64,000 nucleotides of DNA from UBA10649 sp965278945 (GTDB lineage Bacteria; Actinomycetota; Actinomycetes; S36-B12). The notes under the pieces are model-generated. The model worked only from the letters and a program-made list of their open reading frames with translations. It was not told the origin of the DNA and made no database searches. The stretch is from contig OZ257128.1 of assembly GCA_965278945.1 (NCBI GenBank), forward strand, positions 3,483,622-3,547,621, in the 5' to 3' direction. The position numbers and the translations under genes are program-made. Within the stretch, counting starts at the first letter, position 1. Every line of letters begins with the position of its first letter. Shown one piece after another: positions 1 through 8,418 of the stretch.

Positions 1-304
1 CGAGGACGGGCTGGGCGAGCGCGCGCAGGCGCACGGCATCGTCGGCTGTGACGAGATGGATGGTGCCGCGAATCACCACCATGCGGACCACGTCACGCGA
101 TTCGAAGAGATCAGACACGGTCGTGGGGTCGAAGTCCGCGAAGCGTGACCACAGCGCGACATAGGGATCGCCGGGGATCTGCGCCTGGAGCCCCACCAGG
201 TGCTCGACCATTGCCATGGCGGGTGCTGATGACCGCGTGAGCAGGCCCTGGCGCCCGAGAGTGGTCCTGTTCAACGTGCGCTGGTCGATGCGGTCGGCGC
301 TCAC
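1..304 (-). CDS. Winged-helix DNA-binding domain protein (N-terminal part only)
   Basis: The gene begins at a GTG at 304 preceded by AGGAG and runs off the left edge, so only about 101 N-terminal residues are visible. They read as the winged-helix DNA-binding (HTH_42/AlkZ-like) family: an N-terminal arginine-rich stretch, then VEHLVGLQAQIPGDPYVALW and a later VVRMVVIRGTIHLV segment, both typical of that family. Members include DNA glycosylase-related proteins, but most actinobacterial copies are uncharacterised. It is divergent from the NIPSNAP gene, with 48 bp between them. Function is inferred from family only. Confidence 0.75.
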   Translation of the reverse strand, partial: MSADRIDQRTLNRTTLGRQGLLTRSSAPAMAMVEHLVGLQAQIPGDPYVALWSRFADFDPTTVSDLFESRDVVRMVVIRGTIHLVTADDAVRLRALAQPVL

Positions 305-352
305 GACGCTCCTCTCGCGGCCGTTGTCACCCCCTGTCACCAGAATGCGGAG

Positions 353-985
353 ATGAGCCATGTTGCGAACTGCTGCTCGATCGTCGAACTGCGTGAGTAC
401 ACCCTGCACCCGGGCGCGCGTGAGGACCTCATCGACCTGTTCGACCGTGAGTTCGTCGAGACCCAGGAGGTGCTCGGAGTCCACGTGATCGGCCAGTTCC
501 GCGACATTGACCGGCCTAATCGATTCGTGTGGCTGCGAGGGTTCCCGGACATGGACTCGCGCCTCGCGTCGTTGACTTCGTTCTACGGCGGACCGGTATG
601 GGACGAGTACAAGGACGCCGCGAACGCGACGATGATCGACTCCGACAACGTGCTCCTCCTCCGCCCGGCCCGGGATGGATCAGGCTTCGCTCATCCGCCA
701 CGGCGCTCACGCGACGAGTCGCCGACTGCCTCGCACGCGTACTCCGTCAGTGTTGTCGCGCGTACCGAGTACTCCGAGACTGTCGGTGACGGCGGCGGGA
801 TTCTCCTTGCCGAGCTCGAGAGCGAGCCATCCGCGAACACGTACCCGCGCTTGCCGATTCGCGAGGGCGAGGATGTGCTCGTGACCGTCAGGCGTCACTC
901 GACAGTCGACGACATCGATCCCGTCCGTACGGCCACTGCACTCACCATGAGGCTGACGCCGACATCGAGGTCCGAACTTGCCTGA
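353..985 (+). CDS. NIPSNAP family protein
   Basis: The 210-residue protein opens with a ferredoxin-like fold segment, VELREYTLHPG at residues 10-20, followed by QFRDIDRPNRFVWLRGF and an FYGGPVW motif. These mark the NIPSNAP domain (PF07978), a dimeric alpha+beta barrel found in many small bacterial proteins without a settled reaction. The domain fills about residues 10-110; a second, weaker half follows, ending in a poorly conserved tail. The start is the only ATG in reach; its AGGAG-like stretch lies unusually close. It has no operon partner. Family is firm, function unknown. Confidence 0.8.
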   Translation: MSHVANCCSIVELREYTLHPGAREDLIDLFDREFVETQEVLGVHVIGQFRDIDRPNRFVWLRGFPDMDSRLASLTSFYGGPVWDEYKDAANATMIDSDNVLLLRPARDGSGFAHPPRRSRDESPTASHAYSVSVVARTEYSETVGDGGGILLAELESEPSANTYPRLPIREGEDVLVTVRRHSTVDDIDPVRTATALTMRLTPTSRSELA

Positions 986-1093
986 ACGAGTTTGCAACGC
1001 GGTCACAGTCTTGAGACATGTTCGTCACGTTGCCGTAGGACGCTGACCACGAGTTCGGGTGAGCACGCCGCTGAATAACGGGAGAGTTCAGCG

Positions 1094-2179
1094 TCAGGTC
1101 GCCCAGACGAGCGTCGTGCTGACAACGATCAAAAGCGGCACGCCGACGAGTCCGGCGAGAGCGAACTGTCTCGCGGAAACGGGCACCTCGGCGCTGCGGC
1201 AGCGCTCGCGCCACAGGAGAGTCGCGAGGGAACCCCAGAGGGTGACGAGCGGACCAAGGTTCGTCCCGACCAGCAAGGCGAGCATGCGGTCCGGCGACGT
1301 CGAGGCGACCGGCTCGAGGGCGACGTAGGCGGGCAGGTTGTTGATGAGGTTGCTGCCGATCGCCCCGCTTGCGGACATGCGCAGCATTCCCCACAGGTCC
1401 TGGCCCTGACCCGCGACGCTGCCGAGCCAGTTCGTCAGTCCGTGCTGCTGGAGGAATCCGACGGCGATGAACAGGGCCAGCGTGATGGCGACGAGGCGCC
1501 ACGGGAGCAGGTCCCATGTCAGGTGCTCGCGTCCCCGCCAGGCGAACAGTGCAGCAAGAACAAGTGCGCCGGCAACGGAGATCGCCCACGGCGGCACGCC
1601 GACGACAACGAGCGGGCCGATGAGCGCGCAGACCGCCACGGCTGCGCGGAACAGGACGTTGTCATGCGGAGTCGGCGGCGGGCTCGCGGTATAGCGCCCG
1701 CGAAGTGATCCACGAAGCAGCAGCCCGAGCACGAGCACGGAGATAAGGATCGCGGCCAGAGCGGGCAGCCACATCCGCGCGGTGTACTGCGCGACGCTCC
1801 ATCGAAGCTGGTCGACGAGCAGCAAGTTGGTGAGGTTGGAGACGGGAAGGACGAGTGACGCGGTGTTCGCCAGCCACACGGTTGCCAGAGCGAACGGCCA
1901 CGGAGAGACTCCCAGCCGTCGGGCCAGGACGAGGACCACTGGAGTCAACAGCACTGCTGTGGTGTCGAGAGACAGCAGGATCGTCGTGACCGACGCGAGC
2001 GCGACGACGACCAGCCAGAGCCGACGAACCGATCCGCGGCCTGCGCGGGCCGCGAGGCCGCTCGCGGATGTGAACACTCCGGCGCGGTCGGCCAGCTCGG
2101 CGACGATGGTGATTCCGGTAAGGAAAACGAGGATCGGCAGCACTCGAAGAACCGCGTCCGCGACCCATCCGGTCAACAC
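1094..2179 (-). CDS. ArsB/NhaD-superfamily (SLC13-like) membrane permease
   Basis: This is a 361-residue protein with about 10 hydrophobic segments. The stretches LDTTAVLLTPVVLVLARRLG near residue 70 and LANTASLVLPVSNLTNLLLV near residue 105 are the signature of the ion-transporter superfamily that holds ArsB arsenite pumps and NhaD antiporters. The later SNLINNLPAYVAL segment repeats the discontinuous-helix theme. It starts at GTG 2179. No arsR, arsC or acr3 is nearby, so arsenite export is only one possibility; it is also somewhat shorter than typical ArsB (about 420 residues). Substrate cannot be assigned. Confidence 0.75.
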   Translation of the reverse strand: MLTGWVADAVLRVLPILVFLTGITIVAELADRAGVFTSASGLAARAGRGSVRRLWLVVVALASVTTILLSLDTTAVLLTPVVLVLARRLGVSPWPFALATVWLANTASLVLPVSNLTNLLLVDQLRWSVAQYTARMWLPALAAILISVLVLGLLLRGSLRGRYTASPPPTPHDNVLFRAAVAVCALIGPLVVVGVPPWAISVAGALVLAALFAWRGREHLTWDLLPWRLVAITLALFIAVGFLQQHGLTNWLGSVAGQGQDLWGMLRMSASGAIGSNLINNLPAYVALEPVASTSPDRMLALLVGTNLGPLVTLWGSLATLLWRERCRSAEVPVSARQFALAGLVGVPLLIVVSTTLVWAT

Positions 2180-2355
2180 TTCTGCACCCTATGTCACGAC
2201 TTTGCAACACTCGCCGGTGCGAGACTGGACATCAAGTTGTCGAGCCGCTAATGTCACGAACTCGCGATGGAAACTGCATCGCATCACCGGCTGACAGGGG
2301 ACAGAACATGAAGGATACGAAGACCTTTTAGGTCGTCCAACCCCTAGCCGCGTGT

Positions 2356-2369
2356 GTCCGTTTTCGGAC
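2356..2369. repeat. Small perfect hairpin GTCCG-TTTT-CGGAC
   Basis: A 5-bp perfect inverted repeat with a TTTT loop lies inside the divergent intergenic region. It could be part of a 5' untranslated hairpin of the downstream membrane protein. There is no poly-U tract that would make it a terminator. Confidence 0.4.
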
Positions 2370-2443
2370 TAGCGCCCCGGATTTGCCTCGGCTCCGGATT
2401 ACGTTGCACTTCCCGCAACTGCTCGTGACGTTCCTTCCATTTC

Positions 2444-2455
2444 CCGACTAGTCGG
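2444..2455. promoter_or_regulatory. Perfect 12-bp palindrome CCGACTAGTCGG, possible operator
   Basis: The palindrome is perfect and lies about 78 bp upstream of the ATG at 2533. Perfect even-spaced palindromes in divergent intergenic regions are often bound by dimeric repressors, but no regulator gene is adjacent and no second copy was noticed. Confidence 0.35.
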
Positions 2456-2532
2456 TCGGCAGCGGCGTCGCCCTTTCATTTCTCACCCTCATCCCGGCGT
2501 GCGTCGATCACGCATGCCTGAATGGAGACATC

Positions 2533-3174
2533 ATGGAAAGCTCGAAGTCCTACCGGACCTCGATGCTTCCCGATCTCTCAGGTCGGGGAGCAACAGCGGC
2601 GCAGGCACTTTTCGTCGCTGGGCCAATCGCCCTTCTGGGGGCGTCGCTGGCTGCGAACCTGCAGTCGACCTCCAACGCGGAGGCAGCGCTGAACCGCCTT
2701 GCGGTTCCGCTCATGCTCGCGTGGGCGGCCGCACTGTTCTTGGTCATCAGGACTACCTCGCCGCTCCCGGCGTGGATCGGACTGGTGGCGGTCACGCTCC
2801 AGGTCACCCTCGTGCAGGAAGTGTCCGACGGATGGATGCTGCTGGCTGTGGAGGCGGTTGGGTTCACCGCGTTCGCGGTCGGCCTGTGGCGCCTCTCGTG
2901 GGTGCCCCGGTTCGTCCCGGTGCTGCTCGTCGCGGTGCCGCTCGTGGATGCAGTGACGCCGAGCCAGGGCAGCCTCCTGCAGTTGGCCTCGATCGCGGCG
3001 TTCGTCGCCGTGGGACTGGCACTCGCCGCGTGCTTGCGCACTGGCGACAACCGGCCCGTCATCGACGACGAGCGGGTGTGGGTAGGGCGTACTGGACCTC
3101 GCGTAACGGTTCGCTCGGGTACGAAGTCGGCAGACGTTCCGCTCAACCTGCGGATCCTGCCGCCGCAGGGATGA
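2533..3174 (+). CDS. Unrecognised polytopic membrane protein
   Basis: This 213-residue protein is preceded by GGAG seven bases before its ATG. Five or six hydrophobic segments (about residues 22-42, 55-72, 78-95, 100-120, 125-142, 152-170) are followed by a soluble, basic C-terminal tail of about 40 residues. I do not recognise a family or a catalytic motif. The gene stands between a divergent permease and a methyltransferase 60 bp downstream, with which it may be cotranscribed. Confidence 0.7.
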   Translation: MESSKSYRTSMLPDLSGRGATAAQALFVAGPIALLGASLAANLQSTSNAEAALNRLAVPLMLAWAAALFLVIRTTSPLPAWIGLVAVTLQVTLVQEVSDGWMLLAVEAVGFTAFAVGLWRLSWVPRFVPVLLVAVPLVDAVTPSQGSLLQLASIAAFVAVGLALAACLRTGDNRPVIDDERVWVGRTGPRVTVRSGTKSADVPLNLRILPPQG

Positions 3175-3233
3175 CGAGTGGGGTTCGGGGCCAGCCGCGG
3201 CCTCGAACCCCACTTGTCTGCAAGCATTCAGCG

Positions 3234-4073
3234 ATGAGTGGCGATCGCTACGACCAGCTCGGCGTCGGGTACGCCGTCGTACGTCGTCCTGATCCCCGGA
3301 TCGCAGCCGACCTTCGTTCGGCCATCGGTGCGGCCACGTCGGTAGTCAATGTCGGTGCTGGGACCGGGTCGTACGAGCCCGTCGAAATCGCCACGATCGC
3401 GGTCGAGCCCTCCCGCGTCATGCTCGCACAGCGAGCGCACTCGGCGGCTTCCGCTGTCCAGGCGTTGGCGGAGGCGCTGCCCTTCGGGGACGCCAGCTTC
3501 GATGTCGGCCTCGCGATCCTCACCGTGCACCACTGGAACGACGCGGATGCTGGCCTGTTAGAGCTGAGGCGGGTCAGTCGCCGCCAGGTCGTGCTTACGT
3601 GGGATCCGAGCGTTGTCGCCGAGCAGTTCTGGTTCGCACGCGACTACCTGCCGCAGGCCTCGATTCGCGAACGCGACCTCGTCACGGTCAGCGGCATCGC
3701 CGAGCGGCTCGGCGATCGTGCAGTGGTGCGCAACGTCCTCGTCCCGTCCGACTGCACCGACGGCTTCTACGCGGCCTATTGGGCGCGACCGCATGCCTAC
3801 CTTGATCCGCATGTGCGCGCGGGAATCAGCGCGATCGCGCTCACCGACCCGGCACTCGTGAATGCCGCGGTCGCTCGACTCGAGAGGGATCTTCTCTCGG
3901 GTGACTGGAACGCTCGATACGGCCGACTTCTCGACTGCGACGCAGTAGACATGGGCTATCGCATCGTCGTCGCGGGCGACGCGGACGAACCGTGCGAGGG
4001 TCGGCTGGCTGCTGGAGCTCAGAGCAGTAGTGCAATACCCACGGCGACGAGCCAGAGCGACCACACCACGTAG
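3234..4073 (+). CDS. Class I SAM-dependent methyltransferase
   Basis: The Rossmann SAM-binding motif I reads VVNVGAGTGSYEP around residue 40, the acidic end of strand 2 is AVEPS, and motif IV is FDVGLAILTVHHWND near residue 90, as in UbiE/Methyltransf_11 proteins. The start at ATG 3234 is chosen because the conserved fold begins shortly after it (DRYDQLGVGYAVVR); the open frame reaches further upstream but that part has no homologous look. The 279-residue protein overlaps the convergent gene at its 3' end by 55 nt. The substrate is unknown. Confidence 0.8.
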   Translation: MSGDRYDQLGVGYAVVRRPDPRIAADLRSAIGAATSVVNVGAGTGSYEPVEIATIAVEPSRVMLAQRAHSAASAVQALAEALPFGDASFDVGLAILTVHHWNDADAGLLELRRVSRRQVVLTWDPSVVAEQFWFARDYLPQASIRERDLVTVSGIAERLGDRAVVRNVLVPSDCTDGFYAAYWARPHAYLDPHVRAGISAIALTDPALVNAAVARLERDLLSGDWNARYGRLLDCDAVDMGYRIVVAGDADEPCEGRLAAGAQSSSAIPTATSQSDHTT

Positions 4074-4711
4074 GTAATAGGTGTCAGCGTTCCCGCAAGC
4101 TTCCACCCCGAGGGCTCGAACGGCCCGACGAACTCGAACGCGCACACGATGAGCAGCAGTCCGACGACGATTCCGATCACCCCGATCCAGCCGGGAACGA
4201 CGACGGACTGCGTGATCGCTACGCCGACGAGGGCGCTCCACGCCCCGGTGAACAGGTAGCCAATATGCTCGCCCACCGCGACGCCGAGGTAGCGGTTGAA
4301 GGACTGGAACACCACGTCGACCGCTTCCTTGCGAGCCGGGCTGGCGTCGGGCTCTGCCGCGACCCGGGCCAGATAGGGGACGAGGAATGGCCAGCGGATG
4401 AGGCCCAGGAACTGCACGGTCGCGGCGATGATGCCCAGCGCCGCGGCCAGCGTCCTGATGGTCCCGCTGCCCCCGACGAGTGCTATCGAGAGCAGCACCG
4501 CGAGCGGTGCGACGAGGACCGCCGTCATCGCGAAGACCCACCACAGCACGACCAGTCGCGTGCCGCCCTGCCGGAAGCGGGCCAGGACCTCGTCGGTCGG
4601 CTGGCGGAGGATGTCCGGATAGCCGAACGTCGCGGACAGCGCGGCGAAAGCCAGATTGAAGGCGATGGGCACGGCGATCAGCAGCACGCCTACCAGGATC
4701 GGGCTGTTCAC
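4019..4711 (-). CDS. DUF4386-like multi-pass membrane protein
   Basis: This 230-residue protein has about six transmembrane segments: residues 5-27, 52-75, 85-107, 140-160, 170-190 and 208-229. The layout, with a FGYPDILRQP loop after the first helix and a FNRYLGVAVGEHIGYL segment in the second half, resembles the DUF4386 family, whose function is not known. It starts at a GTG at 4711 and overlaps the 3' end of the methyltransferase gene on the other strand. No pathway can be assigned. Confidence 0.6.
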   Translation of the reverse strand: MNSPILVGVLLIAVPIAFNLAFAALSATFGYPDILRQPTDEVLARFRQGGTRLVVLWWVFAMTAVLVAPLAVLLSIALVGGSGTIRTLAAALGIIAATVQFLGLIRWPFLVPYLARVAAEPDASPARKEAVDVVFQSFNRYLGVAVGEHIGYLFTGAWSALVGVAITQSVVVPGWIGVIGIVVGLLLIVCAFEFVGPFEPSGWKLAGTLTPITYVVWSLWLVAVGIALLL

Positions 4712-4842
4712 CGCGGACCGCCCTTCTCACCGATGGTCGCCGAACACGGGACCTTAGCCCCTTATCCGGGGGTGGCACTGACGCCAAATTGTGATGGGTG
4801 CTGGTCGTCCAGGGGAATTCCACCTGCTTACGCTCCGCTATA

Positions 4843-4861
4843 TTAGGTAACCCTTGCCTTA
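4843..4861 (+). promoter_or_regulatory. DtxR/IdeR-type iron box before efeU
   Basis: The 19-mer TTAGGTAACCCTTGCCTTA is an imperfect palindrome close to the DtxR/IdeR consensus TTAGGTTAGGCTAACCTAA. It overlaps a possible -10 element TATATT (4839-4844) and lies 25 bp before the efeU start, so Fe(II)-loaded repressor would block the operon. It resembles the site at 37722 in front of heme oxygenase. Confidence 0.75.
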
Positions 4862-4886
4862 ACTCTTCCCGACTTCTGAGGGCCGC

Positions 4887-5738
4887 ATGTTCGCGAACTA
4901 CCTGATTGGGCTCCGCGAGGGGCTTGAGGCATCCCTGGTAGTCGCCATGCTCGTCGCCTACATCGTCAAGCTCGAGCGCCGCAGCCTTCTTCCGCGCCTG
5001 TGGGCCGGAGTCGCGCTGGCCGTGCTCATCTCCCTAGGTGTCGGGGCCTTCTTGCAGCTGACCAGCCAGACACTGACCTTCCAGGCGCAGGAGGCATTCG
5101 GCGGGTTCATGAGCCTGCTCGCGGTCGCGCTCATCACGTGGATGATCTTCTGGATGGCCGCGCACGCCAAGGGCATCCGTGCGCATCTGCACGGCGAGGT
5201 CGACAAGGCCCTGCTCGGCGGCGCCTGGACGCTGACGATCGTGGCCTTCGTCTCGGTCGGCCGAGAGGGACTCGAGACTGCGTTGTTCCTGTGGGCCGGC
5301 ATCAACGCGAGCGGCGACACCATCGAGCCGATCCTCGGAGCGATCCTCGGTCTGGCCACCGCCGTCGTCATCGGGATCGTCATCTACCGCGGTGCCGTAC
5401 GCCTGAACATGGCCCGACTGTTCACGTGGACGGGCGCGGGCCTGATCGTTGTCGCGGCCGGGGTACTCGCCTACGGAATCCACGACCTTCAGGAGGCGTC
5501 GATCCTTCCGGGGCTCAACAGCCTCGCCTTCGACGTCAGCGCACAGATACCCCCGGGCAGCTGGTACGGCACCCTTCTCAAGGGTGTCTTCAACTTCTCA
5601 CCGGCCACCACATGGCTGGAGTTCGTCGCGTGGTGGGGCTACCTCATTCCGACGATGTTCCTGTACCTGCGCACCATCCGCCGGCGACCCGTCGCCACGA
5701 CCATCCAGGAGACACCCGTTGAAGCTCCGTCCGTCTAG
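4887..5738 (+). CDS. efeU: Ferrous iron permease EfeU (FTR1 family)
   Basis: EfeU is the inner-membrane iron channel of the EfeUOB system. The 283-residue protein has seven hydrophobic segments and both iron-binding REGLE motifs of FTR1/EfeU: REGLEASLVV at residues 10-19, in the first helix, and REGLETALFLW near residue 127, in the fourth. GAGGG precedes the ATG by a few bases. It is the first gene of a five-gene operon and overlaps efeO by 20 nt. The iron box upstream indicates repression by iron. Length is normal for the family. Confidence 0.95.
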   Translation: MFANYLIGLREGLEASLVVAMLVAYIVKLERRSLLPRLWAGVALAVLISLGVGAFLQLTSQTLTFQAQEAFGGFMSLLAVALITWMIFWMAAHAKGIRAHLHGEVDKALLGGAWTLTIVAFVSVGREGLETALFLWAGINASGDTIEPILGAILGLATAVVIGIVIYRGAVRLNMARLFTWTGAGLIVVAAGVLAYGIHDLQEASILPGLNSLAFDVSAQIPPGSWYGTLLKGVFNFSPATTWLEFVAWWGYLIPTMFLYLRTIRRRPVATTIQETPVEAPSV

Positions 5739-6885
5739 CCGTACATCGGCGACGCTGATCGCGCTGGCCGCGACATCAGCGGTCGTTCTGAGTGCGTGCA
5801 CGTCCACGAATCCGTCTGCCGACGGCGGTGCGATTGCCGTGTCGAGCTCGGATGACACGTGCGACGTCGCTTCGGCGGAGGCGCCATCGGGCGTTGTGCA
5901 GTTCAAGGTGGAGAACACCGGCTCGCAGGTCACCGAGTTCTACCTGCTCGCGTCCGACGGACTGCAGGTTGTCGGCGAAGTGGAGAACATCGGCCCCGGC
6001 CTGACCCGCGACCTGGTCGTCCAGGCCGGCCCCGGCACCTATCAGGTGGCGTGCAAGCCGGGCATGGTCGGCGACGGCATCCGGTCGGCCTTTACGGTCA
6101 CGGACTCGGGCACCGCAGTCGTGCCGACCGGATCGGTCGGTGACCTGCTCAATGCCGCGACCGTGGCGTACGCCGCGTATGTCAAGGACCAGACCGAGCA
6201 GCTGATCACGGACACGAAGGAGTTCGCCGACGCCTACAAGGCTGGCGACGACGACTTGGCCCGTTCGCTCTACGCCACCACCCGCATGCACTGGGAGGGC
6301 ATCGAGCCCGTCGCCGAGTCCTTCGGTGATCTCGACCCCCGCACGGATGCTCGTGAGGCTGACCTGGAGCCCGGCCAGGTCTGGACCGGCTGGCACCGAA
6401 TTGAGAAGGACCTGTGGCCGCCGGCGGACTACACGCCGCTGACCCCAACCGAGCGCACCGAGATGGCCGACCTGCTCGTGTCGGACACGCAGGAGCTGTA
6501 CGACCGCAGTCGCGACCTCCAGTTCACCGCGTCGCAGATGGGCAACGGGGCGAAGGAACTGCTCGACGAGGTGGCTACCGGGAAGATCACCGGCGAGGAG
6601 GAGTTCTGGTCGCACACCGACCTGTGGGACTTCCAGGCGAATCTTGATGGCGCGAAGGTCATGTACGCGGGGTTGAAGCCGGTCGTCGAGCAGAAGGACC
6701 CGGAGCTGGCTACGACGCTCGACACCGAGTTCGCGGCCGTGCAGACGCTGCTGGACAAGTACAAGGACGGCGATGGCTGGAAGTACTACACCGACCTGAC
6801 GCCAGAGCAGATCAAGGAACTTGCTGCCGCGGTCGATGCGCTCGGTGAGCCCTTGTCGCGACTGACCTCCACGGTGCTCCTGTGA
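5719..6885 (+). CDS. efeO: Iron uptake lipoprotein EfeO (cupredoxin plus M75 domain)
   Basis: EfeO is the periplasmic/extracytoplasmic component of EfeUOB that binds iron for delivery to EfeU. Translation starts at TTG 5719, eight bases after AGGAG and inside the end of efeU. The 388-residue product has a lipoprotein signal with lipobox LSAC (Cys27), a cupredoxin-like domain at about residues 45-130 (FKVENTGSQVTEFYLL, VACKPGM), and an M75 imelysin-type domain with the HWEGIEP motif (HxxE) near residue 190. The full-length EfeO form with the cupredoxin is present. Confidence 0.93.
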   Translation: MKLRPSSRTSATLIALAATSAVVLSACTSTNPSADGGAIAVSSSDDTCDVASAEAPSGVVQFKVENTGSQVTEFYLLASDGLQVVGEVENIGPGLTRDLVVQAGPGTYQVACKPGMVGDGIRSAFTVTDSGTAVVPTGSVGDLLNAATVAYAAYVKDQTEQLITDTKEFADAYKAGDDDLARSLYATTRMHWEGIEPVAESFGDLDPRTDAREADLEPGQVWTGWHRIEKDLWPPADYTPLTPTERTEMADLLVSDTQELYDRSRDLQFTASQMGNGAKELLDEVATGKITGEEEFWSHTDLWDFQANLDGAKVMYAGLKPVVEQKDPELATTLDTEFAAVQTLLDKYKDGDGWKYYTDLTPEQIKELAAAVDALGEPLSRLTSTVLL

Positions 6886-6898
6886 CGGCGCCTCGACC

Positions 6899-8206
6899 AT
6901 GACCCAGGCACCCGAGGCTTCGAGCAGCGCGCGGTTATCCCGCCGCGCTCTGCTTGGCGCGTTCGGGGCCGGCGCGGTCACGGTGGCAGGCATCGGCACC
7001 GCCGCTGCTGTCGTGCGCAACTCGGAGTCGGACTCCGGGTCTGCGGAGAGCCTGCGCTACGACTTCTACGGCCAGCACCAAAGCGGGATCACCACTCCCA
7101 TGCAGGACAACCTGCACTTCGCGGCCCTCGACGTCACCACGGATTCCGGGGAAGCCCTCGTCGATCTGCTGAAGCAGTGGACTGCTGCGTCGGCAGCGAT
7201 GATGAGCGGCGACCTGATCGGTCAGTTCGGTGCGGTGAACGGACCTTACGACGCTCCGCCCCAAGACACGGGCGAGGCACTGGACCTGCCGGCATCCGGC
7301 CTGACGATCACTATCGGCTTCGGGCCGACGCTGTTCGTCACCGCAGACGGGCAGGACCGGTTCGGCATCGCGGACCAGAAGCCAGCAGGCCTCAATCCGC
7401 TGCCACATTTTCCTGGCGACATGACGATTCCAGAGCTCAGCGGGGGAGATCTCTGTATTCAGGCATGCGCCAACGATGCGCAGGTTGCCGTGCATGCGGT
7501 GCGGAATCTGGTCCGCATGGCATTCGGAACGGCCACCGTCAGGTGGTCGCAGCTGGGATTCGGCAAGAGCTCGGCAACGTCTCATGACACGCCAACTCCG
7601 AGGAACCTCTTCGGGTTCAAGGACGGCACGAACAACATCGTCAATTCCGACACCGAGGCTCTCGAGAGCTTCGTGTGGACGCAGCCGAGCGACCCGCCGC
7701 CGTGGATGGTCGACGGCACGTACCTGGCGGTGCGCAAGATCCGCATGACGATCGAGACGTGGGATCGCACCTCGCTGCGTGAGCAGGAGGCTGTGTTCGG
7801 GCGCACCAAGCTGGAGGGCGCACCGCTGTCCGGGGGCACGGAGACGACCACTCCGGACTTCGCCGCTGCCGGTCGCGAGGGCGTTCCTCTCATCGACGTC
7901 AACTCGCATGTCGCCCTCGCCCACCCCTCGAACAACTCGGGCGTACGCGTCCTTCGAAGGGCCTACAACTACACCGATGGAAGTGATGGTCTGGGCCGGC
8001 TCGATGCGGGACTGTTCTACCTCGCGTTCGCCCGTGACCTCGACAAGCAGTTCGTGCCGCTCCAGATGCAACTATCGCGGTCTGACCTGATGAACGAGTA
8101 CGTGCGCTACATCGGCTCCGCCGCGTTCGCGATTCCCCCGGGAGTGGCTTCTGCGGGCGGCTACATCGGGCAGACCCTTTTCGATACGCTGGGGGCGGCC
8201 TCGTGA
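6899..8206 (+). CDS. efeB: Tat-exported DyP-type heme peroxidase EfeB
   Basis: EfeB is the exported heme peroxidase of EfeUOB; it is proposed to oxidise Fe(II) or act on heme outside the membrane. The 435-residue protein has a twin-arginine signal (LSRRALLG at residues 13-20 followed by a hydrophobic stretch), and the DyP signature GXXDG as GFKDGTNN. The His ligand region and C-terminal PGVASAGGYIGQTLF match the family. The gene lies 13 bp after efeO, and its stop overlaps the next start as GTGA, which is unusual because it ties a ferredoxin to the uptake operon. Confidence 0.94.
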   Translation: MTQAPEASSSARLSRRALLGAFGAGAVTVAGIGTAAAVVRNSESDSGSAESLRYDFYGQHQSGITTPMQDNLHFAALDVTTDSGEALVDLLKQWTAASAAMMSGDLIGQFGAVNGPYDAPPQDTGEALDLPASGLTITIGFGPTLFVTADGQDRFGIADQKPAGLNPLPHFPGDMTIPELSGGDLCIQACANDAQVAVHAVRNLVRMAFGTATVRWSQLGFGKSSATSHDTPTPRNLFGFKDGTNNIVNSDTEALESFVWTQPSDPPPWMVDGTYLAVRKIRMTIETWDRTSLREQEAVFGRTKLEGAPLSGGTETTTPDFAAAGREGVPLIDVNSHVALAHPSNNSGVRVLRRAYNYTDGSDGLGRLDAGLFYLAFARDLDKQFVPLQMQLSRSDLMNEYVRYIGSAAFAIPPGVASAGGYIGQTLFDTLGAAS

Positions 8207-8418
8207 TCGTCTGCCATTGTGAACGCGTCAGCGACCGCCAGGTCGAGCGCTGCATCCGCGGTGGATGCACGTCCGTGAAGGACTTGTGCCGGGAGACCGG
8301 TGCGGGTACGAGTTGCGGGTCGTGCGTCGGATCGTTGAAGCAGTTGCTCGCCAAGCATCTGGTCACTGACGAAAGGGACATGGTCTCCCATGCAGCCTCG
8401 CAGCCCGCGAATCGTTGA
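8203..8418 (+). CDS. bfd: Bacterioferritin-associated ferredoxin
   Basis: Bfd carries a [2Fe-2S] cluster and donates electrons to bacterioferritin to release stored iron. The 71-residue protein begins CHCERVSD and later has the CGSC pair, giving the four expected cysteines (4, 6, 38, 41). It starts at GTG 8203 inside the efeB stop codon. The C-terminal tail, about 15 residues beyond the usual end, overlaps the start of the bacterioferritin gene by 29 nt. Joint expression with the bacterioferritin makes functional pairing likely. Confidence 0.92.
   Translation: MIVCHCERVSDRQVERCIRGGCTSVKDLCRETGAGTSCGSCVGSLKQLLAKHLVTDERDMVSHAASQPANR

Larger units (their letters stand above)
2180..2532. other. 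Intergenic region between divergent genes
   Basis: These 353 bp separate the leftward permease and a rightward membrane protein and hold no convincing gene. They contain two short hairpin sequences and a perfect 12-bp palindrome, listed separately, plus a repeated CCGGATT. Both promoters should lie here, but no hexamer pair stands out. Confidence 0.6.

Noticed and set aside
2308..2331. Seven-codon frame MKDTKTF in the intergenic region
   Set aside because: Too short to judge, no repeated codon typical of attenuators, and no hairpin of matching placement.
3558..4823. 421-codon minus-strand frame across the methyltransferase and membrane protein genes
   Set aside because: Arg-rich composition with no motifs; the two real genes in this stretch read better in other frames.
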